A stretch of 64,000 nucleotides of DNA, from contig BSDZ01000004.1 in NCBI GenBank assembly GCA_030268105.1, positions 6,798,001 to 6,862,000 on the forward strand, read 5' to 3'. This DNA comes from Volvox africanus (taxonomy: Eukaryota > Chlorophyta > Chlorophyceae > Chlamydomonadales > Volvocaceae). This document shows, in pieces, positions 1 through 12,008 of the stretch. The first letter of the stretch is position 1; each line of letters begins with the position of its first letter. The notes under the pieces are model-generated. The model had not been told where the DNA came from, did not search any database, and worked only from the letters and a program-made list of their open reading frames with translations. The position numbers and the translations under genes are program-made.

Positions 1-3000
1 CCGGGGGAGGCAAGATAAGGCCCAGACGGGGGTAAAGCGTCCATCCGCAATAAATGAACATGTGAGCCAAAGCTTCCTGCAGGGCTTCGTACCTGTCGCC
101 CGTCAGACAGCACTATCACCTGTCGTGGCGCCGCCGCCTCCGCTTCCGCCTCCACCACCGCAGGCGGCGCCATGTCCGACCGAAACCGCGCGCTCCACGC
201 TCCCCTGTCCCGCCTACTTTCATTGCTGCCGCTGACGCCGCCGCTGACGCCGCTCCGCGGCCCCGTGTCTCTGCTCCGCAGTTCATCCTCGTCAGCATCG
301 CTGATCTGAATTCGACGATGCGTCAACGGAACCCTGAATGTCAGTTGTCGCGAGCCGCCGCCGCCGCCGCCGCCACCAATGCTGGCCGCCGCCGCTGTAC
401 CATACGCAGACCATGCCTCTAACAATCCAGAGGAGTTGTGATTATTGAGCAATTGGGATCCCATTGGCTGCTGTTGCTGCTGCCTCAGCTGTTGCGAATG
501 CTGCTGCTCCTGCAGGTTCTGCGAGTAAGCTTGTGGCGGTTCCCGTGCGTTCGGTGAGTTCAGGTGCCCGGAGATCGGCAGTGGCGCTAGTGCACCCGTG
601 TTCATGGAGGACGGAAGCCGCATTAGCGCAGCATTTGGGTTTAGCAGGAACGGCGACGACGCCGACGACAGGAGCCTGTCGTACGCATCAGCCTCAACGA
701 TAACAGACGACAACATGAAGTTGTCATTAGCTCCGGGAATGGCACCAGACGTGGATCCGAGAGGCGAAAGCGTCTGAGCCACCAGCGGCGCACCCGGACC
801 CTGTGATGTCGTCGGCGCCAACACTGCAGCCGTCCCGTCTACGCTGCCGTACGTTACGCGTACGGCGGCTGAGCCCGCCCAGGCCGCCGGCGGTAGACCT
901 GGACTGGAAGTTGGGAACCAGGTGCCATTCACAGCGCGCGTTGCACCGTTCCCAAGGCTCCCCGATACCGCCACCGCCGCCGCCGCCACTGGGGCTGCTG
1001 CCGTCGCCGCCACAGATGTGCGTGTGGTTCCATTTGGAACAAAAGGCCGTACACGAAGGCCGGCATGTGCTTGCGACGGCCCACACGAGTGCGCCTGTTG
1101 CAGGCTGGACTCGACTGAGATCGCCCCAGCGGTCACGGCGGGGCTAGGGCACAGTGGCCGCTCGGACAGCGTCCGCCGGATGCTAGATGTAGCAATCTCC
1201 TCTGCCGCTGCCGCTACCGCTGCCGCTGCCGCTGTAGACGTCCCCGTCTCCACCACAACCGCATCCAAACCAGTGCCGCACACAGACGACCTGACTTGCA
1301 GCGACTGCCCTTCAATTCGCGATCCAGGCACAGCAGCTCTGCGGCCGCTGTCAGCGCCGAAAGTCCTCGTTGGCGCCATCGCCACCGCCACCGCCGGCTT
1401 TGCTGTTGCCGTCAATGCGGTTGCCGCATCACGCTCTCTGATGGCACCACGATTGATCGGAACGGATTTAGGTGGTAATGAGTCCAGGGATACCCGTTTT
1501 GTCACTTGGAGCCGCTGTGTTGCCGCCGCCGCCGCCGCCACCGGCGTCGGCGTCACAGCCCCGACCGATATCGGCCTGGCGACGCTACTGACTGCAAGGC
1601 CCCGCGCTGCCGCCGACGCGTTGATGTGACCCGCGCCAGGGCTAATTTGAAAGGTTGGATTCCCACCCTGAAGACTTTGCGACATCGCTCGGCTGCGCAT
1701 GGGATTACCCTCCTGGGGCCAAACCGTGCAGGAGCCGCTGACGCCGCTGTGGGATCTAGGAAAGAGCGGTGGCAGTGGCCCTTGCGGGCTCCGTCGGGGG
1801 CTGATGGAGCGGGATAGGGTGCGCAAGGCGAGGTCGCTCGCAGCGGCGTTGCTGGGTGCGATGGTACCCGGGTTACTAGCAGCGGCGTTGGTTCTGGCGA
1901 TGTTGTTTGTGACGCCGAAACCAAACCTCAACGTCGGCGTCTGCAATACCTCCCGGCTTGAAGGCATGAGCGAACTGTGTGGCGCTTGCAGGAGCTCCCC
2001 TTTCGCCAGCTGCTGCTCTTCATCGGCGCCGCCACCGTTAGCTGAGGCAGCAGTGCAGCTGCTTTGTCGACACGTTGGCCGATGGAACGAAGCTGTTGTG
2101 ACTCGAGGCTGCGAACGCGGATGTGTTCGTGCGAGAGAATAAGAAATAGCTGCGGCTGCCAGCCAGAGGCTTCCGTACGTGGCGATTAGCACGAGCGCCG
2201 GCGCAGTCGGCAACAGAAGGCGATGCAGTAACGCGCCGGCGAGGACCGCCAGCATCGACTGAACGCTGTACGACCGTGGAGATAGGTTGCTAGCAAGGAG
2301 GTGCAACATGAGCATGACCGCCGCCGTCAACGCTGCCTGCTCGCTACGCACAGCCTCTTCGCCAACGACGTCGCCGTCACCGCTGACGCTGATGACTGAC
2401 GACCAACTGGCTTTGTGCGCCACCACTGCTGAAGCAGCTGGCACCGCTCCTGACGTCATTGCGGCACTGCGAAGAACAGGAGCCAGCAGGACTAGCAGCG
2501 CCGCCCGGGCCGATGCCGCAAGCCAGCTGCAGGCGCTGTTCACAACGGAGATGTACCTTGGCCTGCAACGCGCGGTAAATGGCGCACTTAAAAGACAGAA
2601 TCACCCAACACAGCCATTTTCGAACATCCTCCATTGGCCACGGACAATTACGGTCATAACATTTTTTTCATTTTGATGGCAGGAACTGACAAACCAGGAA
2701 CTATCCGCGTACTTGGTCATGGCTTGACCATTGACCAAGCACCCGTACTGGTCAGTAAGCTGGAACATGACCTACCGTCGCGGCCTTGGCCACAAGATAA
2801 TGATAACGTTCATGACCAGCATTGTCGTCCCCCATGACGTGACCAACAGCGCCCCCAGCCAGCGCAGCCGATGAAGCGCAGCCGCCTCAACGCCCGGAGC
2901 CAAGCCCACTAAAGGGCCCGAAAAATCCGTGCCGGCCGTCCCAACGGTTGCTCTACCGCTGCCGCTACCGCCTCTGCCGCAGCCACCATTGCTATCTTGC

Positions 3001-4850
3001 GCCAGCACCCGTTGCGCTGGCCGCAACCCAGGGGCGAGGCAGCGTGAGGCCTGCAGGAAGTCAAACGCCAATAGCGCCACGTCTGCCAGTCGTGCCGCTG
3101 CAACCTGCCGCTGCTCCGTTATGAAATCGTCATCCAGCTTCGGATAATCCGGCTGTGGTCCCCCCGGCTCTTCCTCACCCTGTCCATATTGTTGCTGCTG
3201 TTGTGTTTGCTGTTGCTGGTGTTGGTGTTGGTGTTCATGGTCCTGCAACAGCTGATGCTCCCGCACCTGCGCCTGCCGCTGCGCCTTAGTTGACCCCGTA
3301 AGCCTCTCCCAAGCCTGTCGTTGTGATGCCAGCGACCAACCATCCTCATGCTGCTCTTTATCCGGACCGCCCGCCCCCGGGCCCCCTTGGGAAGCAAAGG
3401 CTGCCAGAAAACGGCTTCCTGCCGCAGCCTTTCCAATGCCACCCTCAGATACAAACAGCCGCCGCAGCTCTAACCGCATCGCCATCAGTCTATGAAGCCC
3501 CAGCGCGCTCGTCGCGTCCGCCGTCTGCTTCAGCGCAAACCTCCGCCGCAGGTGCGTATCTTCGCCCACGTCGTTAGCTAAACACTTGCTGCCGGTGACA
3601 CAGGTGCCGACTAATGCGAGGAAGATGTGGAGCGCTGCCAGCGCCATCACTCTGCGAAGCAGCTGCGACAGCGGCGCCGCTAGGAAGTGCCCGGCTTGGA
3701 GGTCGGCAGAGGCAGCGGCGGCCGCGGGTGCGTTCCCGGCAATGCGTCCCACCTCCCGTCCAAAGTCCACCGCTACAGACGACACAGTCAGGGTGTATAA
3801 CACAGATGCCTGGGCGGCCGTTGCCGACGCTGTGTCCTGCGATGTGATGGACACAACAATGCGTGAGTTTAAACAAGTTGTCAAAAGAAGGCTAGACCGT
3901 TACATTTGTAATCTGGTTGTACATCTGGTTGTTGAGGGACGGACTCCGATGCTTCATCATGAAGCTAGTCAGAAAGCTAGTCGTACGGGTGACGATTTAC
4001 ACGTGTTGATATTGTGATGCATGGGGGTATATATACTGAGCCATTTGGTAAGACCGGGCAAGCCTGACCAGATCTGATCTGATTTGGGTCAGCGCGTACT
4101 GGAGCTCCAATGAAGGTTTTAAACGTGTGCATGGGATCATGCGCTGACCAAATAAAATCATGCAGCTAGCTAGCTTGGCCCTGCGATTGGTGGAGAAGTG
4201 TGGACAGCTTTGGTGGCATTTCAGCGCGTCCGGTTCTGGGTGGAGCTAAAGGGGCATCCTCTACACTACAACCCACGTTGCGGTTCCTGATGCCATGTGA
4301 CGGCGCGCAGGGAGTGCTCCCAGGTCCGACCCCATTCGCGCCCGAGAAATACCTGGTTGCTAAGTGCCAGAACCACAGACGCAAGCGGGCCTAGCCACCA
4401 GTTTGAACCGAGCGCTGGAGGAGGCTGCAGTAATGTTATTATAAACTGCGTGAGACACGGCCACACAACAGATAAACGCCGCAGCGCCATCGCCCTGTCC
4501 TGGCTAAACCCATCGTCCGTGAGAACTGCCAAGAGGCCAGCGAAAGTAAGCAGCGGCCCCAAACTCGACAGAAGCAGACACGAGTTTCGATCCACGGTGG
4601 TCCAGGTTCCTGTCAGGAACGGAGGGGAGCGAGTGTCGACCAGTGTCTGCAGAGTCCTCGCATCGACCTGTTCGTAATAAAATACTACAATGCAATAATC
4701 CTTACCTGTAGAAGCCAAGCTCGTGACACATACAGGCTGGCGGCTCCCTGTCAGCTGGTGGAGCAGCATGACAAGCCTATAACGGTACGAGGCCCGCAAT
4801 GATGCTTGATGCATGAAATTAAAATCATAACCTGAATGAATGCAAGGCAA
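1..4850 (-). CDS. Large multi-pass membrane protein, 3' end outside window (partial)
   Basis: I do not recognise the family. Three exons fit on the minus strand: 4850 (or an acceptor at 4667) to 4353, 3836 to 2776, and 2562 down to the left edge, with a possible donor after 93. Borders are CAG|GT at 4353 and CG|GTAGGT at 2776, with acceptors before 3836 and 2562. Phases agree, and 2562-93 is exactly 823 codons plus the split base with no stop seen. The first two exons and the start of the third hold about eight hydrophobic segments, such as LHIFLALVGTCV, MLVMNVIIILW and LVLIATYGSLWLAAAA. Gln-rich and HQHQHQ runs separate two of them. The rest is a long Ala/Gly/Ser/Gln-rich tail, probably cytoplasmic, ending near VIVLSDGRQ before the putative donor. 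The start codon is uncertain. It faces away from the BRAP2 gene, about 600 bases apart. Being membrane-bound is inferred from hydrophobicity only. Confidence 0.58.
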
Positions 4851-5449
4851 GAGTACTCACCAGAAAACTCCTGCTCCAGGCCAATTAGACATATTGAGCC
4901 AAACCCCAAAACTTCAGCATCTCAAGCTATATTATCTACGAGTAATTGTCATGTTTTGTTATTTTAAGGAAGTACTTATTCCTAAAATTTCCATAGCCAA
5001 GCGCACATGAAATGCAGACCCGGTCCAAGAAGCAGCACGTCACAAGGATTTTCAAAAATTAAGGGATGGTTTCAGTTAAATTCTCATGTCAAAAGGTAAG
5101 AGAAACGAGCAGGTCTTCCTGCATGTCCATCATGTACTGCGACTGTGACTTCTCAATGATACGGCAAAAAGAATTTGCAGGTAAGGAAGGTTAATCCTCG
5201 AAGGTGTACACTCGGTCTCTTATTTTACCAATGAAATCAATAGTAATGACGTCTAGGATTGCAGTCTCTTAAAGTAACCTTGGAACGTTGGATGCCAACA
5301 TCCTAATGCGTTAAACAAATAGTATGATTTTACTGGATACGGCGATGCAACAATGTGGCGTCTCGGTAGGCCGATTTTACCCAAGCGGTGGACCTCTGAA
5401 CTAACGAACTTCCGCTGCGGGTGCGGAGTTTCGGGACTATCACGCTAAG
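4851..5449. other. Divergent intergenic region
   Basis: About 600 bases, AT-richer than the flanking exons, between the minus-strand membrane-protein gene and the plus-strand BRAP2 gene. No coding exon is supportable. It presumably holds both promoters and 5' UTRs, but I see no clear core element. Confidence 0.5.
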
Positions 5450-8400
5450 ATGTATACGCTCCACGTAGTTGCATCAGAACGGCATCTATCTCAGATCTCG
5501 CTGCCGAATGCCGTCGGCGGGGGCAGCGAAGGCGGCCAACGTGGGACAGGTTCGCGATCGCAGGGCTTACTTGGCGAGGGCGACTCCTTCAGCGATGACA
5601 GCGAAGAAGAGCTGTTGGGACTCGATTTAGAGGACGATAATCAAATAATTGAATTTACCGCTGGCAACCCACGCGTGGAGCACATTACCGGGGTTGTGCA
5701 CCTTTACCGTCCGACCCCAGGTCGCTTGCCGCAGACCACGAGTTCAGCTGCAACACCCACTGTCTCAGCTCTTGATGCGCCTGGTCAACTTCACCAGACG
5801 CAGCGAGGAGGCAGTTCTGTCGGGTCTGCCCTACCGGCCCTCATCAACGCACCTCCCCCAGCTAAAGGCCATGCGAGCTGGGCCTCGCTACTCGGAGCTC
5901 CAGCTCCATTGCCTACTACGCAGAACGCGCCTGCTGCCGGCGATGTGGCTCCCCCGCGAGCGCCCTTCGCTGGTTTCGGCTGCAACGAGCTGTGTTGCCT
6001 GGCCCTACCCTCTGACATGACCATTGCAGACTTCTGCACCTTTCTAGGCGCCCATTTGCTACGCCTCCGCCGCATGCGCGTGCTGCGGCGTCAGGTGGGC
6101 GCTACGACGCATGTGGTAGCAGCGCTCGCTGCCACGGCAATGCCAACATCAACATTGGCGGCGGCGCTGCCGTTACCGGATCCTCCTGCTGCGAGGTCCT
6201 CTGTGGGAGTCTTGACATCAACCTCACGGTCTGCCAGCGGCGGTGGCAGCGGCGGCGGCAGCAACAGCAGTGCGCTTCTGAGTGTTGGACCTGCGCGGCA
6301 GTGCCAGGAAGCTCAGCATGGCCCTGCGGCAACCCCGCGGGACGAACAGCCTATGACCGACACGGTTTCAGAATCGGAACGTCAGTGCAGGGACGGTGAC
6401 GGTGAATCGAGCTCTTATGGCTTGCCTTCTTCACACATGCCACAAGCACAGCACCTCCAGTTTCAACAGCAACGGCAGCAGCAGCAGCAGCAGCAACTTG
6501 CGGCCCAGGGAGCTGCTTCAAGGCGGCCGCCTCACACTACTCGACCGCCGTCTCAACGGGTGGTCTGCATGGTGCTCATGCACATGGAGAACCCTGAAGC
6601 CGCTGATGAGTTGTACAATGACCTCAACGGCAAACCATTTAGCTCCCTGGAGCCGGACATCGTTTGCCGGCTAGTTCATGTGCGGCATGTTGAAGTCACC
6701 AGCGGCGGCGGCAAGCATGCTGCCGCCGCTGATGGGAGCGGCGTCGCATCCGCAGCCACGGCATCCGTGGACGGTACTGCTGCGGCGGGCGACTTGGCTG
6801 CGGCGCTGCATGTCCCGCCGCCTGGGCAAACTGAGCTTCCTACTTGTCCGGTATGCCTTGAGAGGTTGGACGAGCACGTCAGCGGCATTGTGACTACGGT
6901 GTGCAATCATATGTTTCATTCGGAGTGCCTGCAGAAGTGGGCGGACACGACCTGCCCAGTGTGCCGCTACTGCGTCCAGGGCGTGGCAAACACCTCACGT
7001 TGCAGCATGTGCTCTACTGCCGTGGACCTCTGGATCTGCCTCATTTGTGGTCATGTGGGATGCGGCCGGTATCGGGCAGGTAGGTAAACACGACTGCTGG
7101 CTACACTGCTTCCTCTCAAGCCTTTGTGAACATAGTTCCTTGGATCGGTTTTGGCATCGGCATCGGCATCGGCATCGGCATTGGCATTGGCATCGGCATC
7201 GATATGGGTATCGGCATCGGTATCAGTATCGGCATCGGTATCATCGATCTCGATCCAATGTCTGATCCGATTTGGTGGTGCGCTTCGCAGGCCATGCCGC
7301 CGACCACTGGTGCACCAGCGGGCATTGCTACGCTCTAGAGTTGGAGACACAACGCGTGTGGGACTATGTTGGAGACAACTACGTCCACCGTCTCATCCAG
7401 TCGAAGACGGATGGCAAGCTCGTGGAGCTTGCGGCGCCCGCCACAGCCGTGGCGTCACCTCACGCCCCTGGGCACGGGGCCGGCGGTGGTCACAGACACC
7501 ATCGATACCATGAAGCTGACCACGCATCATGCGGCGCTGCGGCCGGCGGCGGCGGTGGCGGCGATCGCAGCGCTGGTCAGCGTGGTGGCGGCGGCGGGGC
7601 TGGCATGGGCTTCGGCGGCAGCGGGGCTGGCGTGGGTTTCGGCGGCAGCGTGAGTGGCGGTGCAGGCGGCAGCGGCGGGCCTGACGGTGGCGGGCCAGGC
7701 TGGAGTACTGCGGATGAACAGCTTAAGGCACGTGTGACGGTCTGGGTTTTTCAGGTCCGAAGGTGCGATTTACTGGTTTCGGAGCATCGGACCCAGACAA
7801 GTATATGAGACGGCTAGTAGGATTGGGTGAAAACAGTAGTTTGTTGTAGCCCCTGTCCTTAACCAGCAGAAGGAGAAGGTCGTGACAAAAACGACCATTT
7901 AAACGTTGCCATTTTGCCTTTGCAGGAGGCTCTTATGGCTAGTAAGCTGGACGCTATCGCAGTGGAATACAACCACTTGCTTGCTAGCCAGCTGGACAGC
8001 CAGCGGCAGTACTACGAAGGCCTTGTGGCACAGGTGGGCCGCTCCCAATAAGGTGTGCTGTGTGTTCCGTACGAATCCTCGCTGAAATCATAATAATCAT
8101 TAGCCGACCATCACCGGTGGCTAGTGATTGCATTCCCCGGCACAAGGACTTGTTTTCTCGTCTTTGCCTTCCCTCACGATTCCTCGCTGCTTTCCTGGAC
8201 TCCGCCTCCTTGTCGTGGCTGCAGCTGAGTTGAGCAAACGGATTCTAATCGCATTGCCTGTATCTCGCGGTATCAACTTTCTGGTGGACCTTGAATCCTA
8301 TACTTTGGAAAATTGAATTTCTCCGTGGTAGATTGGAGCTCTGGAATTCAGCGTCAGCTCTAAAATGCGCCAAAAATTTCGCCTTCCCTCTCCTCTTGGC

Positions 8401-10717
8401 GAATCTACCGGCTGGGAGGGCATTTTCGATAATCCAAGCATCTCACATCCTTTGACGCGAGAGACCTTTTTTAACCTTCTTTACTCTAATCATATACGTC
8501 GTATCTCCCATGTACACTTCCCGCATATTTGAGCAGAATAAGCCACGTCTAGAAGCATCTATCCCGAAGCGTTCATCCGGAATGAAAACTGGCACCAGGA
8601 AGGGGAGTATTCGAATGACCTATACACGGACTTCCTGTGTTTGCTAGCACGGTGTCGGCAACCTAGGCCCTCGGGCAATTTGCTTTATGAAAGCGTAGTA
8701 TTAGCAAGGCCTAACCATCCACATCGCCCCGGCATGCCCCACATCGCCTTGTCCCATCGTGTGGACCCGTGACCCCCAGGCTACGCTGGACGCCGACCAT
8801 CGCTGTGCCCAGGCGGGTGCGGCTGCGGACAAGGCACGGGCTGAGGCCGAAGAAGCGCAAGCGGCTGCGAGGGAGGAGGGTCGGCGACGGCATGCGGCAG
8901 AGCGCCGGGCGACGGAAACGGCTGAGGCCCTACGGACTGTGCGACAGGTGGGGATGGAGGTGGAGCCGTGGGGGTACGGGATGGTAGGTGCGGATGGTGG
9001 AGCAGCGTTGAAGATCACAGGGATCCGACAGCGAACGATAGCACTGTCACCGAGCTACGATGCTATTGGTCCGTAGGCCCGCGTCGGCCATGTGATGTTG
9101 TTTGATACCTTGACCAGTGCCGCAAACAAATTCATATGTTGTTGTGAACATATGTATAATTATTTGCCTGTCGCGATCTCAGTTCTCAGTTCCTCTCCTT
9201 CATCGGTTTTGCTCCTTAACGGCTTACTGGTTTACGGTATCGTCGTAGACATGGAATGACTTTTTGTCTCATCCTCCGCCTGCATAACGAAATGATCGGT
9301 GTCCCTCCGTATCACGCGGGGATGCCGGTTCCATCAGGAGGCTGAGTTCCTTCGCTCATTGAACGAGACGCTGCTGGCCAACCAACGCGACTTCAAGCAG
9401 CAGCTCGCAGCGGAGAAGGCGCGCGGAGATGCCGCCGAGGCGGCTGTAAAGGAGCTTCAGGAGCAGGTAGGCTGTGTACTTATGTTATTGCTCGCACAAA
9501 GGGTTCCCTGTAGAGCGAGGGATTGCTGGACACAGAAAGAAAACGAATGGAATTCTGCGTCATGTTGGATTTATTGTGTTACCGAATAAAGAAAGCAAGC
9601 ATTTCGCATGTTGTGAATCAAGCGATCACTGATCTGTGTTGAAATCTTGGCGACACGCTGATTGATACTGCCTGGTGGTCGGGTGCGACTCAGCCACCTC
9701 TACACTCCAATCTGACCCAATGATTTAATGTTTCAAACTATTTGTATTATTGCTCCAAATTCTTTCAAGAAATCTGTAAAAGTTGTATCTTTCGATTTTA
9801 ATTTTCGAACGGCAATGTTTTTTGAGGACCTCGAATATGAGGAATATCGAGAAACTGTACGGCGTCCAGGTGCGGGACCTTGCATTCTTCATTGAGGCTC
9901 AACGTACAATCAACGACGCGGATGGCGGCGAGCTCAAAGAAGGCACGGTATTGCCACTGCCTCAGGTAAGCAGGGCAGGGGCAGGACCTGGGAGAGGTAG
10001 CATGTGAAATGCGAGCGGGGCTAGGGGGGAATGCTCCATGATGTCTGAGCCAAATCCTAATATGGGTTTGGCGGGAATTATTGGGGCATTTTGAACAAAA
10101 AGAATTTGCAAACTGGCCAATTCGCCTACTAAGTGATGAATCTCGTGCGACTGTATCGAGCCACTCCGTAATTTACAGAGCAGGCTCCTATGTTCAGCAG
10201 TCGTACGCATGTGTGCATGAATTTGTAAGTGTTTTTGTAAGTGGTGGTTCTGCCACAAATGTAGCTTACTGTCAGAGCTAAAGGCATATGCACCGTATCA
10301 GGGCAAGCGCAGGAGCACAAATGCCTCTCGATAAGCTGCATTCCGTTGTTTGTAGTGCTGGCTACCTCTTTCGGTCATGGCTCGCCGCTATTGTTCTTTT
10401 ACAGTTGCCACGTTAGGCTTGGCGTGTAGATTGCTAATCCATTACTCTTGTATGATGAGGCACAGGCTGTACCGCCTCGATGATCACTCGCTGCAGTTCA
10501 TGCAGCGCACGCAGGACATACATGAAATCCATTGCGCTCTTACCGTTTCTTGGATGTCTTCTGCTGGCCGTCCCTTGCGCACTCCTCGCGCCTGGTAAAT
10601 GTGCCTACTTTGCAGAGCAACTCACGAGCCGGGCGTGCTTCCACCTCGAGTAGCAGAGCCGGGAACCGCTCAGGAGGAGCCGGAAGTGGCAATCGCAGCG
10701 GAGGTGCCAGAAAGTGA
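5450..10717 (+). CDS. BRAP2-type E3 ubiquitin ligase (RING + ZnF-UBP + coiled coil)
   Basis: Seven exons: 5450-7079, 7291-7727, 7926-8033, 8780-8947, 9338-9466, 9870-9965, 10616-10717, giving 889 residues. In order there is a Ser/Gly-rich N-terminus, the BRAP2 N-terminal segment ([20 protein letters not shown], near residue 370), and a C3H2C3 RING from about residue 466 (CPVC...[13 protein letters not shown]...CPVC). A UBP zinc finger follows ([18 protein letters not shown]) and crosses the first intron into GHAADHW and [11 protein letters not shown]. The last exons encode a Glu/Lys/Ala-rich coiled coil, then [11 protein letters not shown] and EGTVLPLP, both typical of BRAP2/BRIZ C-termini. 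Family knowledge: these proteins bind ubiquitin through the UBP finger and act as RING ligases; animal BRAP2 dampens Ras-MAPK signalling and plant BRIZ proteins support germination. Poly-Gln and Gly-rich inserts are typical of volvocine proteins. Exon 2 appears to end at a GC donor. The ATG at 5450 begins the open exon. Confidence 0.92.
7151..7250. repeat. GGCATC hexamer array in BRAP2 intron 1
   Basis: About 16 near-perfect copies of a 6-base unit (GGCATC with GGTATC, GATATC and CAGTATC variants) fill half of the 211-base intron 7080-7290. The 6-base period leaves both strands open in several frames, which produces spurious GIGIGI or AxAxAx reading frames. Confidence 0.9.
7728..7925 (+). other. 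Probable GC-AG intron of BRAP2
   Basis: The upstream exon must join in phase 0 to the exon at 7926 ([15 protein letters not shown]). The only well-placed junction that keeps frame is AAG|GCACGT at 7727/7728 with acceptor TTTGCAG at 7925. It yields [17 protein letters not shown], which matches the BRAP2 family at this point. Nearby GT dinucleotides give the wrong phase. Confidence 0.6.
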
Positions 10718-12008
10718 AAGGGATATGTCTAGCTCTTGTATCAAACCCCCTGGGGCATTCTCCAAATCTTCCAAGTATTGCGGTGGTGCGAAGGCATCTG
10801 GTATGCATTTACTATCAACTCTGTTGGTGTTACTGTTACTCTGCTGGTGTAACTCTCAATTCCTGAGGTGTTTTACTCCAGCGAATAACTGGACAGCGAT
10901 ATTGCGCGAACTTTCGTGCGATGATCCCTAGGCTGCAAAACACGGGAATGTTTGTTTCGGCGGCAGCTGATAAAGCTTGAGACACTGGTACAATAATTTG
11001 ATGCTATCAGCACGAAGCACTGCAATTGCATCTTTGGCAAAGCAGCAGCAGCAGAGGCAAAGATGCTTTGAATTAGCTAGGCAGCAGCGTAAGGGCCGTT
11101 GCAGTAACTGACGGCTTGACGGTTCCCAGATCTTACTGTCAAGACTCGTAGTCTCACCTAAGGTTTGCATGAAATGAGATAGAAAGTAACGGGTTCAAGT
11201 TAGACACAATCATGTACGCCAGTTATGTACTTCTACCTGCCATACCCTGCAACATCAAAAAGAAGGATTTGTTGATTATTTAGTGCAACAGCATTCATCT
11301 CGACCTTACATGTTGCATACGACTTGTCACTTGCGTTCCGATTACCGAGTCGTTCCTAGTTGACTAAAGAACCCTTGCAGGAGCCGCCCGACTCAACGCA
11401 GTATAAACGGCCAATGTAACTCAGCTATGTATGATAATATGCATATTTTGCATTATTTTTCTGTACTAAGCAAAGCCCTCCACCTTCCTGTTCCTTCAAG
11501 GGTTCTGTCACATTTTTGCAGATATATCTTCAAGTATATCGCATATGATGATGCTTCAAGCTACATGAAGTAATTAAATTATTGCTTGGGCAATAGTATT
11601 GGCAGAGAAAGGCTTCCGTACATGCACGTGATGCGTATTTTGCTCTTTCTCGTCTCCCTTGCATGATGTCCGGATTACCTAACACTGTGATATGTTGCAA
11701 ACAAACGGGTTCACATATTAGATGCAAACACTTACATATTGACTTTCTGTACTCATCGGCCTTCAAACAGGTCACACTGCAAACTTATCACTTTCTTGAG
11801 CGAGTATGTCTTGACAAGTTGGCTCTGGTTCAAATTTTGCCGACCAGGAAGGCTTTCCTGGGCCGGAAGGCTTGTAGGGTTTACTATACGCGGGCGGCTA
11901 ACGGGTGGAAGCTATCGTTCGGCACAGAAACTGACTTTTTCCAGAGATCTTCTAAATTAAACAGTGAAAGTGGGGAAAGCGGCGGAAACACCACCCGGCG
12001 AAACGGCT
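10718..12008. other. 3' UTR of BRAP2 and intergenic DNA
   Basis: No convincing exon on either strand. The segment contains the candidate BRAP2 poly(A) signal at 10848 and AT-rich DNA leading to the PP2C gene. Short open frames here lack recognisable domains and good splice context. Confidence 0.5.
10848..10852 (+). terminator. Candidate TGTAA poly(A) signal for BRAP2
   Basis: TGTAA lies 131 bases after the BRAP2 stop. Volvocine algae use UGUAA where animals use AAUAAA. Position is plausible; no transcript evidence is available here. Confidence 0.5.

Noticed and set aside
4668..4705. Apparent 38-nt intron (CTACAG|GTAAGG ... GAACAG) in the left-edge gene
   Set aside because: Too short, and the phases do not match (phase 1 into phase 0). 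Reading through, or an upstream acceptor used elsewhere, is more likely.
7051..7350. Open frames of GIGIGI, ADADAD and HRHRHR on both strands
   Set aside because: Products of the GGCATC hexamer array inside BRAP2 intron 1; conserved UBP-finger residues join across it.
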